Of a stretch of 55,077 nucleotides of DNA, positions 10,131-18,614 are shown piece by piece. Position 1 is the first letter of the stretch; each line of letters begins with the position of its first letter. A program made the translations under genes and the position numbers. The DNA is from Desulfobacterales bacterium. GTDB lineage: Bacteria > Desulfobacterota > Desulfobacteria > Desulfobacterales > JASJAZ01. The DNA is taken from assembly GCA_030066785.1 (NCBI GenBank), contig JASJAZ010000073.1, positions 1-55,077 on the forward strand, written 5' to 3'. Below the pieces are notes generated by a model, which had not been told where the DNA came from, made no database searches, and was given only the letters and a program-made list of their open reading frames with translations.

Positions 10131-11309
10131 ATGAGAAGAGGGCTTTTAATCGGCATTATCTGCTGTCTAGCAGTCGGCCTGATATTTTCCGGGTGTGGCA
10201 AAAAAGAGGAGCCGAAGATCAAAATCGGCTTTAATATCCCGCTAACCGGCGATATTCCAAAGGTGGGCGAAGGTTCTAAGTTTGCTGCTGAAATGTTTAA
10301 AGCTGACATCAATTCCGCAGGTGGGCTAAAGGTTGGTGATAAATCCTATCAGTTGGAGTTCATCTATGAAGATAATGAATCCAAGGCCCAATCGGCCACG
10401 GCTGCAGCGCTTAAGCTGATTACCCAGGATGATGTGTTGGCGATTATAGGGCCACAATCCAGTAAACAGGCCGTGCCGTCAGGTGAGATTTGCAATGCCA
10501 ACAAAACCCCCATGATTTCGCCTTGGTCAACCAACCCAAATACCACCAAAGATCGTCCGTACGTTTTCCGTGGTTGTTTTCTAGACCCATTCCAAGGACC
10601 GGTGGCCGCCAATTTTGCCACTGAGGAATTTGGTGCCAAAAAAGCAGCGGTATTGTTTGACGTGGCCAGCGACTATCCGAAGGGTTTGGCCGAATTCTTT
10701 AAGGGCGCGTTTGAAAAGATTCATGGGTCGGGCTCTGTAGCTGCCTTTGAAACTTTTACCACCAAAGACCGCGATTTTTCGGCCCAGTTAACCAACATTA
10801 TCAAATCAGATGCCGATATCCTATTTACACCTCAGTACTATGATGAAGTACCGCTGATTGTGAAGCAAGCGCGTGAACTGGGTTGGACCAAACCAATTTT
10901 GGGAAGCGATAGCTGGGGATCGGCGGAACTTATGAACCTATGCGGCGATGACTGCAAGGGTTCTTTTTTTAGCACGCACTATGCGGCCGCCGGCGCCAAG
11001 GGCGCTACCAAGGAATTTATTGACCGTTATAAAGAAAAATATGGATACGTTCCCGATGATGTCGGCGCCCTCACGTGGGACTCCATTCGATTGCTCGTTC
11101 AAGCGATTCAGAATACCGGCGGCTTAACCGGTGATTTACAGAAAGACCGTGATGCCATTAAAGACCAGCTGGCACAAATTAAGGATTTTGCAGGTATCAC
11201 GGGTAACATGACGTTCACGCCGGACGGTGACCCGGTTAAATGTGCGGTCATTGTGAAAATCAGCCAGGCGGGCGATTTTGAGTTTTATAAATCTGTCTGC
11301 CCACAATAA
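10131..11309 (+). CDS. livK: Branched-chain amino-acid ABC transporter, substrate-binding lipoprotein
   Basis: Periplasmic binding component of a LIV-I type importer. Residues 1-21 form a lipoprotein signal peptide with lipobox FSGC, so the protein should be anchored by Cys22 and be an LspA substrate. The mature part has the type I periplasmic-binding fold, with KIGFNIPLTGD at the N-terminus and the ligand-loop motif AIIGPQSS near residue 105, both typical of Leu/Ile/Val and related amide-binding proteins. Substrate specificity cannot be read from sequence; aliphatic or aromatic acids and amides are alternatives. AAGGAGG lies just upstream of the ATG. The four remaining transporter genes follow in order. 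Confidence 0.92.
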   Translation: MRRGLLIGIICCLAVGLIFSGCGKKEEPKIKIGFNIPLTGDIPKVGEGSKFAAEMFKADINSAGGLKVGDKSYQLEFIYEDNESKAQSATAAALKLITQDDVLAIIGPQSSKQAVPSGEICNANKTPMISPWSTNPNTTKDRPYVFRGCFLDPFQGPVAANFATEEFGAKKAAVLFDVASDYPKGLAEFFKGAFEKIHGSGSVAAFETFTTKDRDFSAQLTNIIKSDADILFTPQYYDEVPLIVKQARELGWTKPILGSDSWGSAELMNLCGDDCKGSFFSTHYAAAGAKGATKEFIDRYKEKYGYVPDDVGALTWDSIRLLVQAIQNTGGLTGDLQKDRDAIKDQLAQIKDFAGITGNMTFTPDGDPVKCAVIVKISQAGDFEFYKSVCPQ

Positions 11310-11392
11310 TTAGGATATCGGAATCTTTCCTGATTATTGACACCGGCTGCTAATGAACAGTTAGCCTTTGACGTAAATTAGTTCGGCCCAAC

Positions 11393-11429
11393 AAAAGCGG
11401 GCAAGGGGATATTCCCTAGGCCCGCTTTT
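11393..11429 (+). terminator. Long hairpin between livK and livH
   Basis: A perfect 10-bp stem (11393-11402 with 11420-11429), enclosing a smaller GGGA/TCCC hairpin, and only a short T run on its 3' side. Its place between the binding-protein gene and the permease genes fits a partial terminator or mRNA-stabilising hairpin that gives more LivK than membrane components, as is known for other binding-protein-dependent operons. That role is inferred. Confidence 0.65.
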
Positions 11430-11451
11430 GAAATAATAAGGAGCGGTTGCA

Positions 11452-12375
11452 ATGGGCGAATTTTTTCAAAACCTGGTAAATGCCCTGCAATATGGCAGTT
11501 TTTTAGCCCTTATCGCCTTAGGATATTCCATGGTCTACAGTATTTTGATGCTGTTTAATTTTGCCCATGGCGATATCTTCATGGTTGGGGCTTACATCGG
11601 GTTCGGTATTGCCACCTTATTGGTAACGCTTGCATCCTTTGGCGCTTTAGCTTTGCCGGGCTGGCTGATTTTGGTGCTGACCATTATCATTTCTATGTTC
11701 TTAACCTCTTTTGTGGGCATGCTGGTCGAACGTATCGGTTACCGGCCATTAAGAGAGGCGCCTCGGGCATCAGCCGCTATTACCGGCCTGATGATTGGCA
11801 TCATTTTAGAGACCGGCAATCTTGCACTCTTGGGAGCCAAACGGGTCAGTTTCCCCGCTCTCATCGAAAGTGCCACATACGATATCGGTGGCGTGTTTGT
11901 GACCAACAAGAAAATTATGATCGTTTTTGTGTCGATCATTCTCACCTTAGCCTTGCATCAATTTGTGACCAAAACCAAATGGGGTATGGCCATGCGTGCC
12001 ATGGCCTTCGATTATTTGGTGGTACCGCTGATGGGGGTTTCGATCAACACGATTGCTCGGCTAACATTTGCGATTGGTTCAGCCCTGGCCGCCGCTGCCG
12101 GCATTTTATATGGTGTGGCTTACCCTGTTCTGGAGCCCTATATGGGCATTATTGTTGGGTGGAAAGCTTTTGTGGCGGCGATTCTTGGTGGCCGTGGTTC
12201 CATTCTGGGTGCGGCGTTAGCGGGATTTTTACTGGGGTTTATCGAAATTTTTGTCGCTATGATTTTTCCATCCACGTTTCGCGATTTAATCGCCTATTCC
12301 ATCGTGCTGCTCATTCTCGTATTCAGGCCCCATGGTTTTTTTGGCGAACCTTACAGTGCCAAGCTGAGACTATAA
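11452..12375 (+). CDS. livH: Branched-chain amino-acid ABC transporter permease LivH
   Basis: First membrane subunit of the LIV-I type importer, 307 residues with about eight hydrophobic segments. The N-terminal ALIALGYSMVYSILMLFNFAHGD block and the C-terminal GGRGSILGAALAG region are typical of LivH. AAGGAG lies 9 nt before the ATG. It pairs with LivM in the membrane and with LivG/LivF on the cytoplasmic side. livM starts 58 nt downstream. Confidence 0.94.
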   Translation: MGEFFQNLVNALQYGSFLALIALGYSMVYSILMLFNFAHGDIFMVGAYIGFGIATLLVTLASFGALALPGWLILVLTIIISMFLTSFVGMLVERIGYRPLREAPRASAAITGLMIGIILETGNLALLGAKRVSFPALIESATYDIGGVFVTNKKIMIVFVSIILTLALHQFVTKTKWGMAMRAMAFDYLVVPLMGVSINTIARLTFAIGSALAAAAGILYGVAYPVLEPYMGIIVGWKAFVAAILGGRGSILGAALAGFLLGFIEIFVAMIFPSTFRDLIAYSIVLLILVFRPHGFFGEPYSAKLRL

Positions 12376-12433
12376 ACAAGAGGGATTTACAACCATCGAC
12401 CAAGCGGATCGAATTTTTTGATTAAGGATCGTC

Positions 12434-13756
12434 ATGCAAGATACCATCGAACAAACCCACCCGCCTCATGTGACATTCTGGCGTAAGGTTAAGACATTAT
12501 TTGTAAAAATACCCCTATTGGGTTGGATTGTTGGCGCGATTGTTGCTGTTCTCGTTGAACGATTGGTTGGTTCCGGTTTCGCATCCGGCCTCGGCTTGAC
12601 CAAAGAGCCGGCATTATTTGGCTTGCTCATCATTCTCAAAACACCGTCCCTCATCCCCGGTGCGCTGCTGTATGTGTTGCTAATTTATATGTTGCCCACC
12701 GTTGCGGTTGCATGGGCTACTGCATTATTTGCCAACCGCATTGCAGCGTTGCTACTAAAAAAACATATCCTGATTGCAGTGCTTGTCCATCTGGGGTTGT
12801 TGTATGTGGTCCTGCACTTCTGGGCCGACATCAGCGGCTATCGGGCGCATACCTTGAAATTGGCCCTGATCGCTATCATGGTGACGCTTAGTTTAAATAT
12901 TATCAATGGGTACATGGGCGAGTTTTCGTGTTCGCACCCAGGCTTTATGGCTTTAGGAGCTTATACTTCATCTGTTTTTACGCTCTCGCTTTTTACCGAT
13001 CATCGTTTTTTCGGATCAGCCGTTCTTCCCGAAGCATTGGGGCCTTTTCTATTTCCCATTGGTTTGATTCTGGGAGGTTTGGTGGCCGCCCTGGGTGCGC
13101 TGATTGTGGCTATTCCATCTTTCCGTACGCGCGGTGATTATTTGGCCATTATTTCATTGGCCTTTATGTTTATTGTCAAAAGTATGATTGAAAACATGGA
13201 GTTCGTGGGAGGACCTCGGGGGTTAAGCGGTCAGCCCCGCTGGGCTGATTTGACTACGATTTTTATCTGGACGGTCATTAGTATTTGGATCATTAATAAT
13301 TTTGTCCGTTCGACGTTGGGAAAAGCCCTGAACGCTGTAAGGGATGAGGAAATGGCGGCCAACTCAATGACTGTCAACACCCGACGAACCAAAATTACGG
13401 CGTTTCTATTCGCTGCGTTCTGGGCGGGTGTTGCCGGTGGACTACTTGCACACGTATTGCAATATGTGAATCCGAGTACGTTCGGAATACAAAAACTGGC
13501 CGAAGTGCTGGCCATGGTTTACTTTGGCGGCCTTAACTCGGTTTACGGATCCATCGTCGGTGCGGTCAGTATAACGGTTTTAGGCGAAGCATTGCGACCG
13601 CTAGAAATTTTTAAGTGGATTATCATCCCTCTTATTCTCATTTTGGTAATGATTTTTAGACCTCCGGGTCTGATTGCATTTAAGGAATTTGATGTCAGAC
13701 GTATATTGCAACCGAGAAACACGCCGAAAAAAGAGGTTAAGGATGACGCTGCTTAA
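12434..13756 (+). CDS. livM: Branched-chain amino-acid ABC transporter permease LivM
   Basis: Second membrane subunit, 440 residues with about ten hydrophobic segments. The core from about residue 130 on has the LivM signatures: SLNIINGYMGEFSCSHPGF, RTRGDYLAIISLAF, and GGLNSVYGSIVGA near the C-terminus. The first 120 residues are an N-terminal extension with two or three additional hydrophobic segments; LivM proteins are often about 320-420 residues, so this is at the long end. The end overlaps the livG start by 14 nt. Confidence 0.93.
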   Translation: MQDTIEQTHPPHVTFWRKVKTLFVKIPLLGWIVGAIVAVLVERLVGSGFASGLGLTKEPALFGLLIILKTPSLIPGALLYVLLIYMLPTVAVAWATALFANRIAALLLKKHILIAVLVHLGLLYVVLHFWADISGYRAHTLKLALIAIMVTLSLNIINGYMGEFSCSHPGFMALGAYTSSVFTLSLFTDHRFFGSAVLPEALGPFLFPIGLILGGLVAALGALIVAIPSFRTRGDYLAIISLAFMFIVKSMIENMEFVGGPRGLSGQPRWADLTTIFIWTVISIWIINNFVRSTLGKALNAVRDEEMAANSMTVNTRRTKITAFLFAAFWAGVAGGLLAHVLQYVNPSTFGIQKLAEVLAMVYFGGLNSVYGSIVGAVSITVLGEALRPLEIFKWIIIPLILILVMIFRPPGLIAFKEFDVRRILQPRNTPKKEVKDDAA

Positions 13757-14513
13757 AGTTGAAAACATGACACATTATTTTGGCGGGTTGCGTGCGGTGC
13801 ATAATTACAATTTATCCATCGAACCCGGTCAAATCAGAGGACTTATTGGACCAAACGGTGCCGGTAAAACCACGATATTTAACTTGATTACAGGTGTATA
13901 TAAACCGACTGAAGGCAAGGTCATCCTTGGAGGCCAAAATCTTGTCGGTTTGCAGCCCCATAAAATTGCAGCGGCAGGATTGGGTCGAACTTTCCAGAAT
14001 CTACTGCTGTGGCGACACATGACGGTTCTGGAACATGTGATGATGGCGCGTTATTCTAAATTGACCTATGGTTTGGTGGGCGCTTTTTTCGGCACCCCGA
14101 AACGTCAGCAGCAGGAAGCGGAAAGCAAAGAAAAAGCTTTTACCTTTCTCAAGATGCTTGGGGTAGACCAATTTGCGGATCAAAATGTCCTCAACTTGCC
14201 TTACGGCGCACAGCGCCGGGTGGAAATGGCACGCGCCTTGGCGATTGAACCTAAGGTTCTTTTTCTGGATGAGCCTACAGCGGGAATGAATCCTGAAGAA
14301 TTGATCCAGATGCTTGAAATCATCCGCCAAGTCCATCAGGAACTAAGTCTTTCCATTTTTTTGATTGAACATCGATTAAAAATGGTAATGGAGCTATGCG
14401 AAAGAATTCAGACGCTTGATTTCGGCGAGGTTATTGCAGAGGGTACTCCCGAAGAAATTCAGAATGATCCCAAGGTCATAGAGGCATATTTGGGCAAAGA
14501 GGAGTTGGAATAA
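13743..14513 (+). CDS. livG: Branched-chain amino-acid ABC transporter ATPase LivG
   Basis: One of two ATPases that drive the importer. The 256-residue protein has Walker A GPNGAGKT near residue 36, the LivG-specific GLGRTFQN Q-loop, a signature region degenerated to LPYGAQRR in the way usual for LivG, Walker [13 protein letters not shown] and the switch IEH. The start at 13743 is chosen because a GAGGTTAAGG site precedes it and the family starts near here; the frame continues upstream inside livM. The stop overlaps the livF start by 1 nt (TAATG), implying translational coupling. Confidence 0.95.
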   Translation: MTLLKVENMTHYFGGLRAVHNYNLSIEPGQIRGLIGPNGAGKTTIFNLITGVYKPTEGKVILGGQNLVGLQPHKIAAAGLGRTFQNLLLWRHMTVLEHVMMARYSKLTYGLVGAFFGTPKRQQQEAESKEKAFTFLKMLGVDQFADQNVLNLPYGAQRRVEMARALAIEPKVLFLDEPTAGMNPEELIQMLEIIRQVHQELSLSIFLIEHRLKMVMELCERIQTLDFGEVIAEGTPEEIQNDPKVIEAYLGKEELE

Positions 14514-15226
14514 TGATGCTTTCCGTCGAAAACTTACAAGTCTCGTATGGCCGTATTAAAGCCTTGCATGGCATCAACTTTAAAATTGATGAAGGAGAAA
14601 TTGTCTGTATCATTGGCGCCAACGGTGCGGGCAAAAGTACAACGCTACGGGCGATTTCCCGCCTGGTACCTGCTAGCCCGGATTCCACAATGACCTTTCA
14701 AGGCAAAAACTTGCTGGATTATTCAGCCGATAAAGTTGTTAGTCAGCTCGGAATATCGCATGTACCTGAGGGCCGACGCCTTTTCGGCAACCTAACCGTC
14801 ATGGAAAATTTACGCCTGGCCACCTTTGCCCGCAAAGATAAAGAACAAATTGAACGCGATATCGAACGGGTATTCTCAATATTTACACGCCTGGAAGAAA
14901 GAAAATCGCAAAAAGCAGGCACACTCAGTGGTGGGGAACAGCAAATGCTGGCAGTGGGGCGTGCGTTTATGAGTGGTCGCAAGGTTATGCTATTGGATGA
15001 GCCATCCATGGGACTGGCCCCGCTGCTGATGATGACCGTATTTAAGGCGCTCCAAGAAATCAATCAGGAAGGCACTGCCATTTTATTGGTGGAGCAAAAT
15101 GCCAAATTGGCATTGAAGTTTGCCCAGCGTGGATACGTTCTGGAAAACGGTAATCTCGTTTTAGAAGGACATTCTAAAGATCTACTGGAGGACCCGGAGG
15201 TCAAAAAGGCGTATTTGGGTGGTTGA
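14513..15226 (+). CDS. livF: Branched-chain amino-acid ABC transporter ATPase LivF
   Basis: Second ATPase of the importer, 237 residues. It has Walker A GANGAGKST, the VPEGRRLFGNLTV block that is characteristic of LivF, signature LSGGEQQ, Walker B VMLLDEPSMGLAP and the switch LVEQN. Two consecutive ATG codons are available; the first overlaps the livG stop codon. It closes the operon; a convergent usp gene follows 56 nt downstream. Confidence 0.95.
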   Translation: MMLSVENLQVSYGRIKALHGINFKIDEGEIVCIIGANGAGKSTTLRAISRLVPASPDSTMTFQGKNLLDYSADKVVSQLGISHVPEGRRLFGNLTVMENLRLATFARKDKEQIERDIERVFSIFTRLEERKSQKAGTLSGGEQQMLAVGRAFMSGRKVMLLDEPSMGLAPLLMMTVFKALQEINQEGTAILLVEQNAKLALKFAQRGYVLENGNLVLEGHSKDLLEDPEVKKAYLGG

Positions 15227-15282
15227 CCAACCGGTTTTGTTCATCCCACTTAGTGAAGGGTGTGGGGGAAATGATCGCCTGT

Positions 15283-15702
15283 TTACCTAACAATTAGGAC
15301 AGAACAGGGCGCCTGGTGCACCACTTTGTTGCTGACACTGCCAAACAGCATACCCTCCAGCGAACCCATTCCACGCGTACCCATTACAATCAAGTCGACC
15401 TCGCGGATTGAAGCTACTGTTAAGATAGCCTCGGCTTCAGGCCCTTCAAGCAATTCTTCCTCAACCGAGCTATGGGCTTGGCCTAAGGTTTGGCGGGCAT
15501 CATCCAGAATCTTTTGCCCCTCAGCCTTGCGACGGGAAATCAGCTTTTCAAAATCGTTGTAGCTGAACAGGTCAGAAGTGTGCGGATATGCGTGCACCAA
15601 TAGCAATTCAGCGCCAAACTTATCAGCCAGTGCTTTGCCATGGCTAATGGCCCTATTACTGTGTTCGGAACCATCAATGGCGATGATAATTTTTTGATAC
15701 AT
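15283..15702 (-). CDS. Universal stress protein (UspA family)
   Basis: A single-domain Usp of 139 residues with the alpha/beta fold pattern: the IIIAIDGSEHS strand-loop at residues 4-14 and the ATP-binding motif GTRGMGSLEGMLFGSVS near residues 107-123 (G-x2-G-x9-G-S). It is therefore probably an ATP-binding Usp. The role is stress adaptation in the cytoplasm, details unknown. AAAGGAG lies just upstream of the ATG. It is convergent with livF and has a roughly 300-nt leader region on its own strand. Confidence 0.92.
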   Translation of the reverse strand: MYQKIIIAIDGSEHSNRAISHGKALADKFGAELLLVHAYPHTSDLFSYNDFEKLISRRKAEGQKILDDARQTLGQAHSSVEEELLEGPEAEAILTVASIREVDLIVMGTRGMGSLEGMLFGSVSNKVVHQAPCSVLIVR

Positions 15703-16071
15703 GGGCCACTCCTTTCATAAAGGTAATTGGATTGTCGACAATAAGCAGCTTAAATGCACATTAGTTATATTCAGAATAAGGCAGAAGGTGTCTAAATTTG
15801 GGGAATGATGCCAGCTGGGATTAGAAAGAAGATAGGCGGCCTTTGCGCAGCTGTCAAATGCTACATGTAATGCTTGGAAAACGTTTTGAACTGCAATGTT
15901 GTAGAGAGCCAGGATGTTTGAAACACCTTGCAAATAGCAAACAGCTTTGTTACGTTCGCCGCTAAATTGGGTTTTATCGAAAATTTGCAGAGATGCATGT
16001 AACACCTCCTGTTTAAGCAAGTTATAGACCTAATCGAACTTAATTTACGTTAAGCCATTAAGGATGATGTG
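15703..16071. other. Divergent usp-argC intergenic region
   Basis: About 370 bases between the divergent usp and argC starts, presumably holding both promoters. On the minus strand a perfect AGGAGG at 16005-16010 is followed after 6 nt by an ATG that opens a 45-codon frame (see separate entry). No hairpin terminator or clear operator was seen. Confidence 0.5.
15861..15998 (-). CDS. Candidate small ORF (45 aa) in the usp leader
   Basis: An ATG at 15998-15996 on the minus strand lies 6 nt after a perfect AGGAGG (16010-16005) and opens a 45-codon frame ending in TAG. The product is basic, with a central Thr/Lys/Val stretch and no recognised motif. The strong ribosome binding site is the only real support; amino-acid composition is not diagnostic. 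It could be a small protein or an upstream ORF of the usp transcript, or chance. Confidence 0.25.
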   Translation of the reverse strand: MHLCKFSIKPNLAANVTKLFAICKVFQTSWLSTTLQFKTFSKHYM

Positions 16072-17109
16072 ATGATTCGCGCAGGTGTGATCGGTGCCAC
16101 TGGATACGCCGGAGCGGAACTGGTCCGCATTTTGACTCGGCACCCGGAGACCCAGCTAACGTTGCTGACTTCGCGGCAATATCAGGGCACACCCTTTTCA
16201 GATATATATCCCTCTATGAGCGGTGTGGTTGATTTAACTTGCGAATCCTACAGCCTTGACCGGACGATAGCTGAAACCGAAGTCGTCTTTACCGCGCTTC
16301 CGCATAAGCTTCCGATGGATATTGTTCCCGAGCTGTTGACCGCCGGAATCAAAGTGATCGATCTGTCGGCTGATTTTCGTTTTAAGTCCGTGTCTTCCTA
16401 TGAGGCCTGTTATCAGCCACATTCCGCGCCCGAATGGCTGAAAAAATCGGTTTACGGTTTATCGGAGATTAATTTTGCTGATCTTCAACAATCCGAACTG
16501 GTTGGCAATCCCGGCTGCTATCCAACAAGTATCCTTCTGCCGTTGATTCCCTTGTTGCTAGCCCAGCGGATCCATCCAGATAGTATTATTGCTGATTCGA
16601 AATCCGGGGTAAGTGGTGCCGGTCGATCACTTTCACTGACCACGCATTTTTGTGAAGTCTACGAATCCTTCAAGGCTTATAAAGTAGCTGAGCATCGCCA
16701 TAATCCTGAAATAAACGAAGTAATCAGCCAAACCATCGGCCGTGAGGTTCACGTCACGTTTGTGCCGCATCTGGTTCCTATGAGCCGCGGCATGCTCTCG
16801 ACCATCTATGCTGATCTCACGGAGCAGACGACGATGGATTCGATTTTTAGCATCCTTGAGGATTATTACAGTGACCATCGTTTTGTTCGCATTTGTCGCA
16901 ATCGTCGACTCCCGGAAACATTGCGAGTGCGGGGTACCAATTACTGTGATATCGGTTTTAGAATTGACCAGCGCCTCAACCGAATCATTCTAATATCGGC
17001 CATTGATAATCTGGTTAAGGGTGCTGCAGGCCAAGCCGTGCAAAATATGAATATCATGTTTGGATTAGATGAAGCCTTAGGCTTGGATGATGTTCCGGCG
17101 CCGCTTTAG
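16072..17109 (+). CDS. argC: N-acetyl-gamma-glutamyl-phosphate reductase
   Basis: Third step of arginine biosynthesis: NADPH-dependent reduction of N-acetylglutamyl phosphate to the semialdehyde. The 345-residue protein has the Rossmann motif GATGYAGAEL at residues 8-17, the catalytic Cys149 in GNPGCYPT, and the conserved His region AEHRHNPEI near residue 207. The start at 16072 is preferred over an in-frame GTG directly upstream, because AAGGA lies 7 nt before it. No other arg gene is in the window, so the pathway is dispersed. Confidence 0.96.
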   Translation: MIRAGVIGATGYAGAELVRILTRHPETQLTLLTSRQYQGTPFSDIYPSMSGVVDLTCESYSLDRTIAETEVVFTALPHKLPMDIVPELLTAGIKVIDLSADFRFKSVSSYEACYQPHSAPEWLKKSVYGLSEINFADLQQSELVGNPGCYPTSILLPLIPLLLAQRIHPDSIIADSKSGVSGAGRSLSLTTHFCEVYESFKAYKVAEHRHNPEINEVISQTIGREVHVTFVPHLVPMSRGMLSTIYADLTEQTTMDSIFSILEDYYSDHRFVRICRNRRLPETLRVRGTNYCDIGFRIDQRLNRIILISAIDNLVKGAAGQAVQNMNIMFGLDEALGLDDVPAPL

Positions 17110-17349
17110 TATTCTTTATTCTGCACACCAACCCAATCGATGGTCTTGACCGATGGTAGTCTAATTCAAGTAGATCGGGGCAGCTCTTAACTGTTTAAAA
17201 TTGCAGCCAGACCTGAGTTGCATGCGATTTTTAATTCACAGGCGCGTTCTTGACATCAGAAATAGATTAGGCTAAAAGTTGCCCAATTTTTGGAATCGAA
17301 AGACGAAATGTCTTGAACATATCAACCAAACTTTGAAAGGAGATTGAAG

Positions 17350-18258
17350 ATGTCAGCAAAACTCATCAAGGGTACCGAAATCCGCGAACAGATTCTTGAG
17401 GAAATTACATCCGAAGTTGCGGAGATCAAAGAAAAGCATGGGGTTGTTCCCGGTCTAGTGACCATTTTAGTAGGCGAGAATCCGGCGTCGATTTCGTATG
17501 TCACATTAAAAATAAAAACGGCGCACCGAGTTGGATTCAAAGAAATTCAGGACACTCAATCGGAAACGATCTCCGAAGAGGATCTACTGGCGCTGATTGA
17601 CAAATACAACAAGGATGAATCCATTAACGGTATATTGGTGCAGCTACCGCTCCCCAAACATGTTGATGACAAAAAAGTATTGAATGCAATCGATCCAGAT
17701 AAAGATGTGGATGGCTTCCATCCCGTCAATGTCGGACGCCTGATGATCGGCGGTGATGAAGTGAAATTTCCCCCATGCACCCCGGCGGGGATCCAGGAAA
17801 TGATCGTCAGGGCGGGAGTGGAAACCAAAGGTGCCGAAGTCGTTGTGGTGGGACGCTCCAATATTGTTGGTAAACCAATTGCCAATATGATGCTACAAAA
17901 AGGGCCGGGCGCAAACGCCACAGTGACCATCGTTCATACGGGCACCAAAGATCTGGCGGCCCACTGTCAACGCGCTGATATTTTAATCGTAGCCGCTGGT
18001 GTTCCTGATCTGGTTAAACCGGAATGGATCAAACCGGGTGCATGTGTCATTGATGTAGGTGTAAATCGCGTGGGTGAAAAGATTAGTGAGAAAACCGGCA
18101 AAAAGATCGCCATATTAAAAGGTGATGTCGATTTTGATGCCGCAAAAGAGATCGCCGGTTCGATTACGCCGGTTCCCGGTGGTGTGGGACCGATGACCAT
18201 TACGATGTTAATGCTCAATACGCTAAAATCCCTTAAATTCAAACTTGGAATTGCATAG
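17350..18258 (+). CDS. folD: Bifunctional methylenetetrahydrofolate dehydrogenase / methenyltetrahydrofolate cyclohydrolase
   Basis: Cytoplasmic enzyme that interconverts 5,10-methylene-, 5,10-methenyl- and 10-formyl-tetrahydrofolate using NADP. The 302-residue protein has the active-site Tyr50 and Lys54 of the YxxxK motif, the GRSNIVGKP nucleotide-binding element, and PGGVGPMT near the C-terminus. The start at 17350 has AAGGAG 8 nt upstream; an in-frame TTG at 17344 is closer to that site and less likely. In acetogenic or sulfate-reducing bacteria FolD also serves the Wood-Ljungdahl methyl branch; that is inference here. A hairpin follows the stop. Confidence 0.97.
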   Translation: MSAKLIKGTEIREQILEEITSEVAEIKEKHGVVPGLVTILVGENPASISYVTLKIKTAHRVGFKEIQDTQSETISEEDLLALIDKYNKDESINGILVQLPLPKHVDDKKVLNAIDPDKDVDGFHPVNVGRLMIGGDEVKFPPCTPAGIQEMIVRAGVETKGAEVVVVGRSNIVGKPIANMMLQKGPGANATVTIVHTGTKDLAAHCQRADILIVAAGVPDLVKPEWIKPGACVIDVGVNRVGEKISEKTGKKIAILKGDVDFDAAKEIAGSITPVPGGVGPMTITMLMLNTLKSLKFKLGIA

Positions 18259-18277
18259 CTGTTGAGGGCTGAATACA

Positions 18278-18315
18278 AACTGAGAAGAGGACCATGCGCG
18301 CCCCTCTTCTCAGTT
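18278..18315 (+). terminator. Hairpin after folD
   Basis: A perfect 13-bp stem (18278-18290 with 18303-18315) with a 12-nt loop, 20 nt after the folD stop codon. There is no long T run, so it may be an mRNA-end stabiliser or an imperfect Rho-independent terminator. Confidence 0.6.
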
Positions 18316-18438
18316 GTTCCATTAAAGTTCGAGGAATTTCAGTTGATTAGAGATAGTAATGCTTATTTGACTCTAAATTTAGATCAATCGAATAGCATTA
18401 AAAATCGAATTTTTCTAAGCAGTTAAGGTTCGAATTTC

Positions 18439-18468
18439 TTGACATTCAAATCTGAATCGTGCTAGAAA
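18439..18468 (+). promoter_or_regulatory. Putative sigma70 promoter for the M23-secA unit
   Basis: TTGACA at 18439-18444, an 18-nt spacer and TAGAAA at 18463-18468. The -35 is perfect and the -10 is weak. It lies about 145 nt before the M23 start codon, leaving room for a structured leader. Confidence 0.5.
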
Positions 18469-18512
18469 TTAGATGTTGAAACACATTCTGGTCAGCACCG
18501 GTAAACCGGCCA

Positions 18513-18541
18513 TTTTATCGGTTTTTTTCCGATAAAAACCG
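18513..18541 (+). promoter_or_regulatory. Two mutually exclusive hairpins in the M23-secA leader
   Basis: Stem A is perfect, 9 bp (18513-18521 with 18529-18537, loop of seven Ts). Stem B is perfect, 8 bp (18519-18526 with 18534-18541). They share bases and cannot form together. Neither is followed by a clear long T run, though TATTTTTA comes next. This could be a terminator/antiterminator pair, or one low-complexity hairpin with slippage. Confidence 0.45.
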
Positions 18542-18614
18542 TATTTTTACATCAGCAAGAAGCGCTTTACAAAAACAGTGTGAGCGCTAATGACAACAAG
18601 TGGGGTAGCGTACC

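Noticed and set aside
13674-13742. N-terminal extension of LivG inside livM
   Set aside because: The extension overlaps livM and is not LivG-like; the ATG at 13743 fits both the family and the ribosome binding site.
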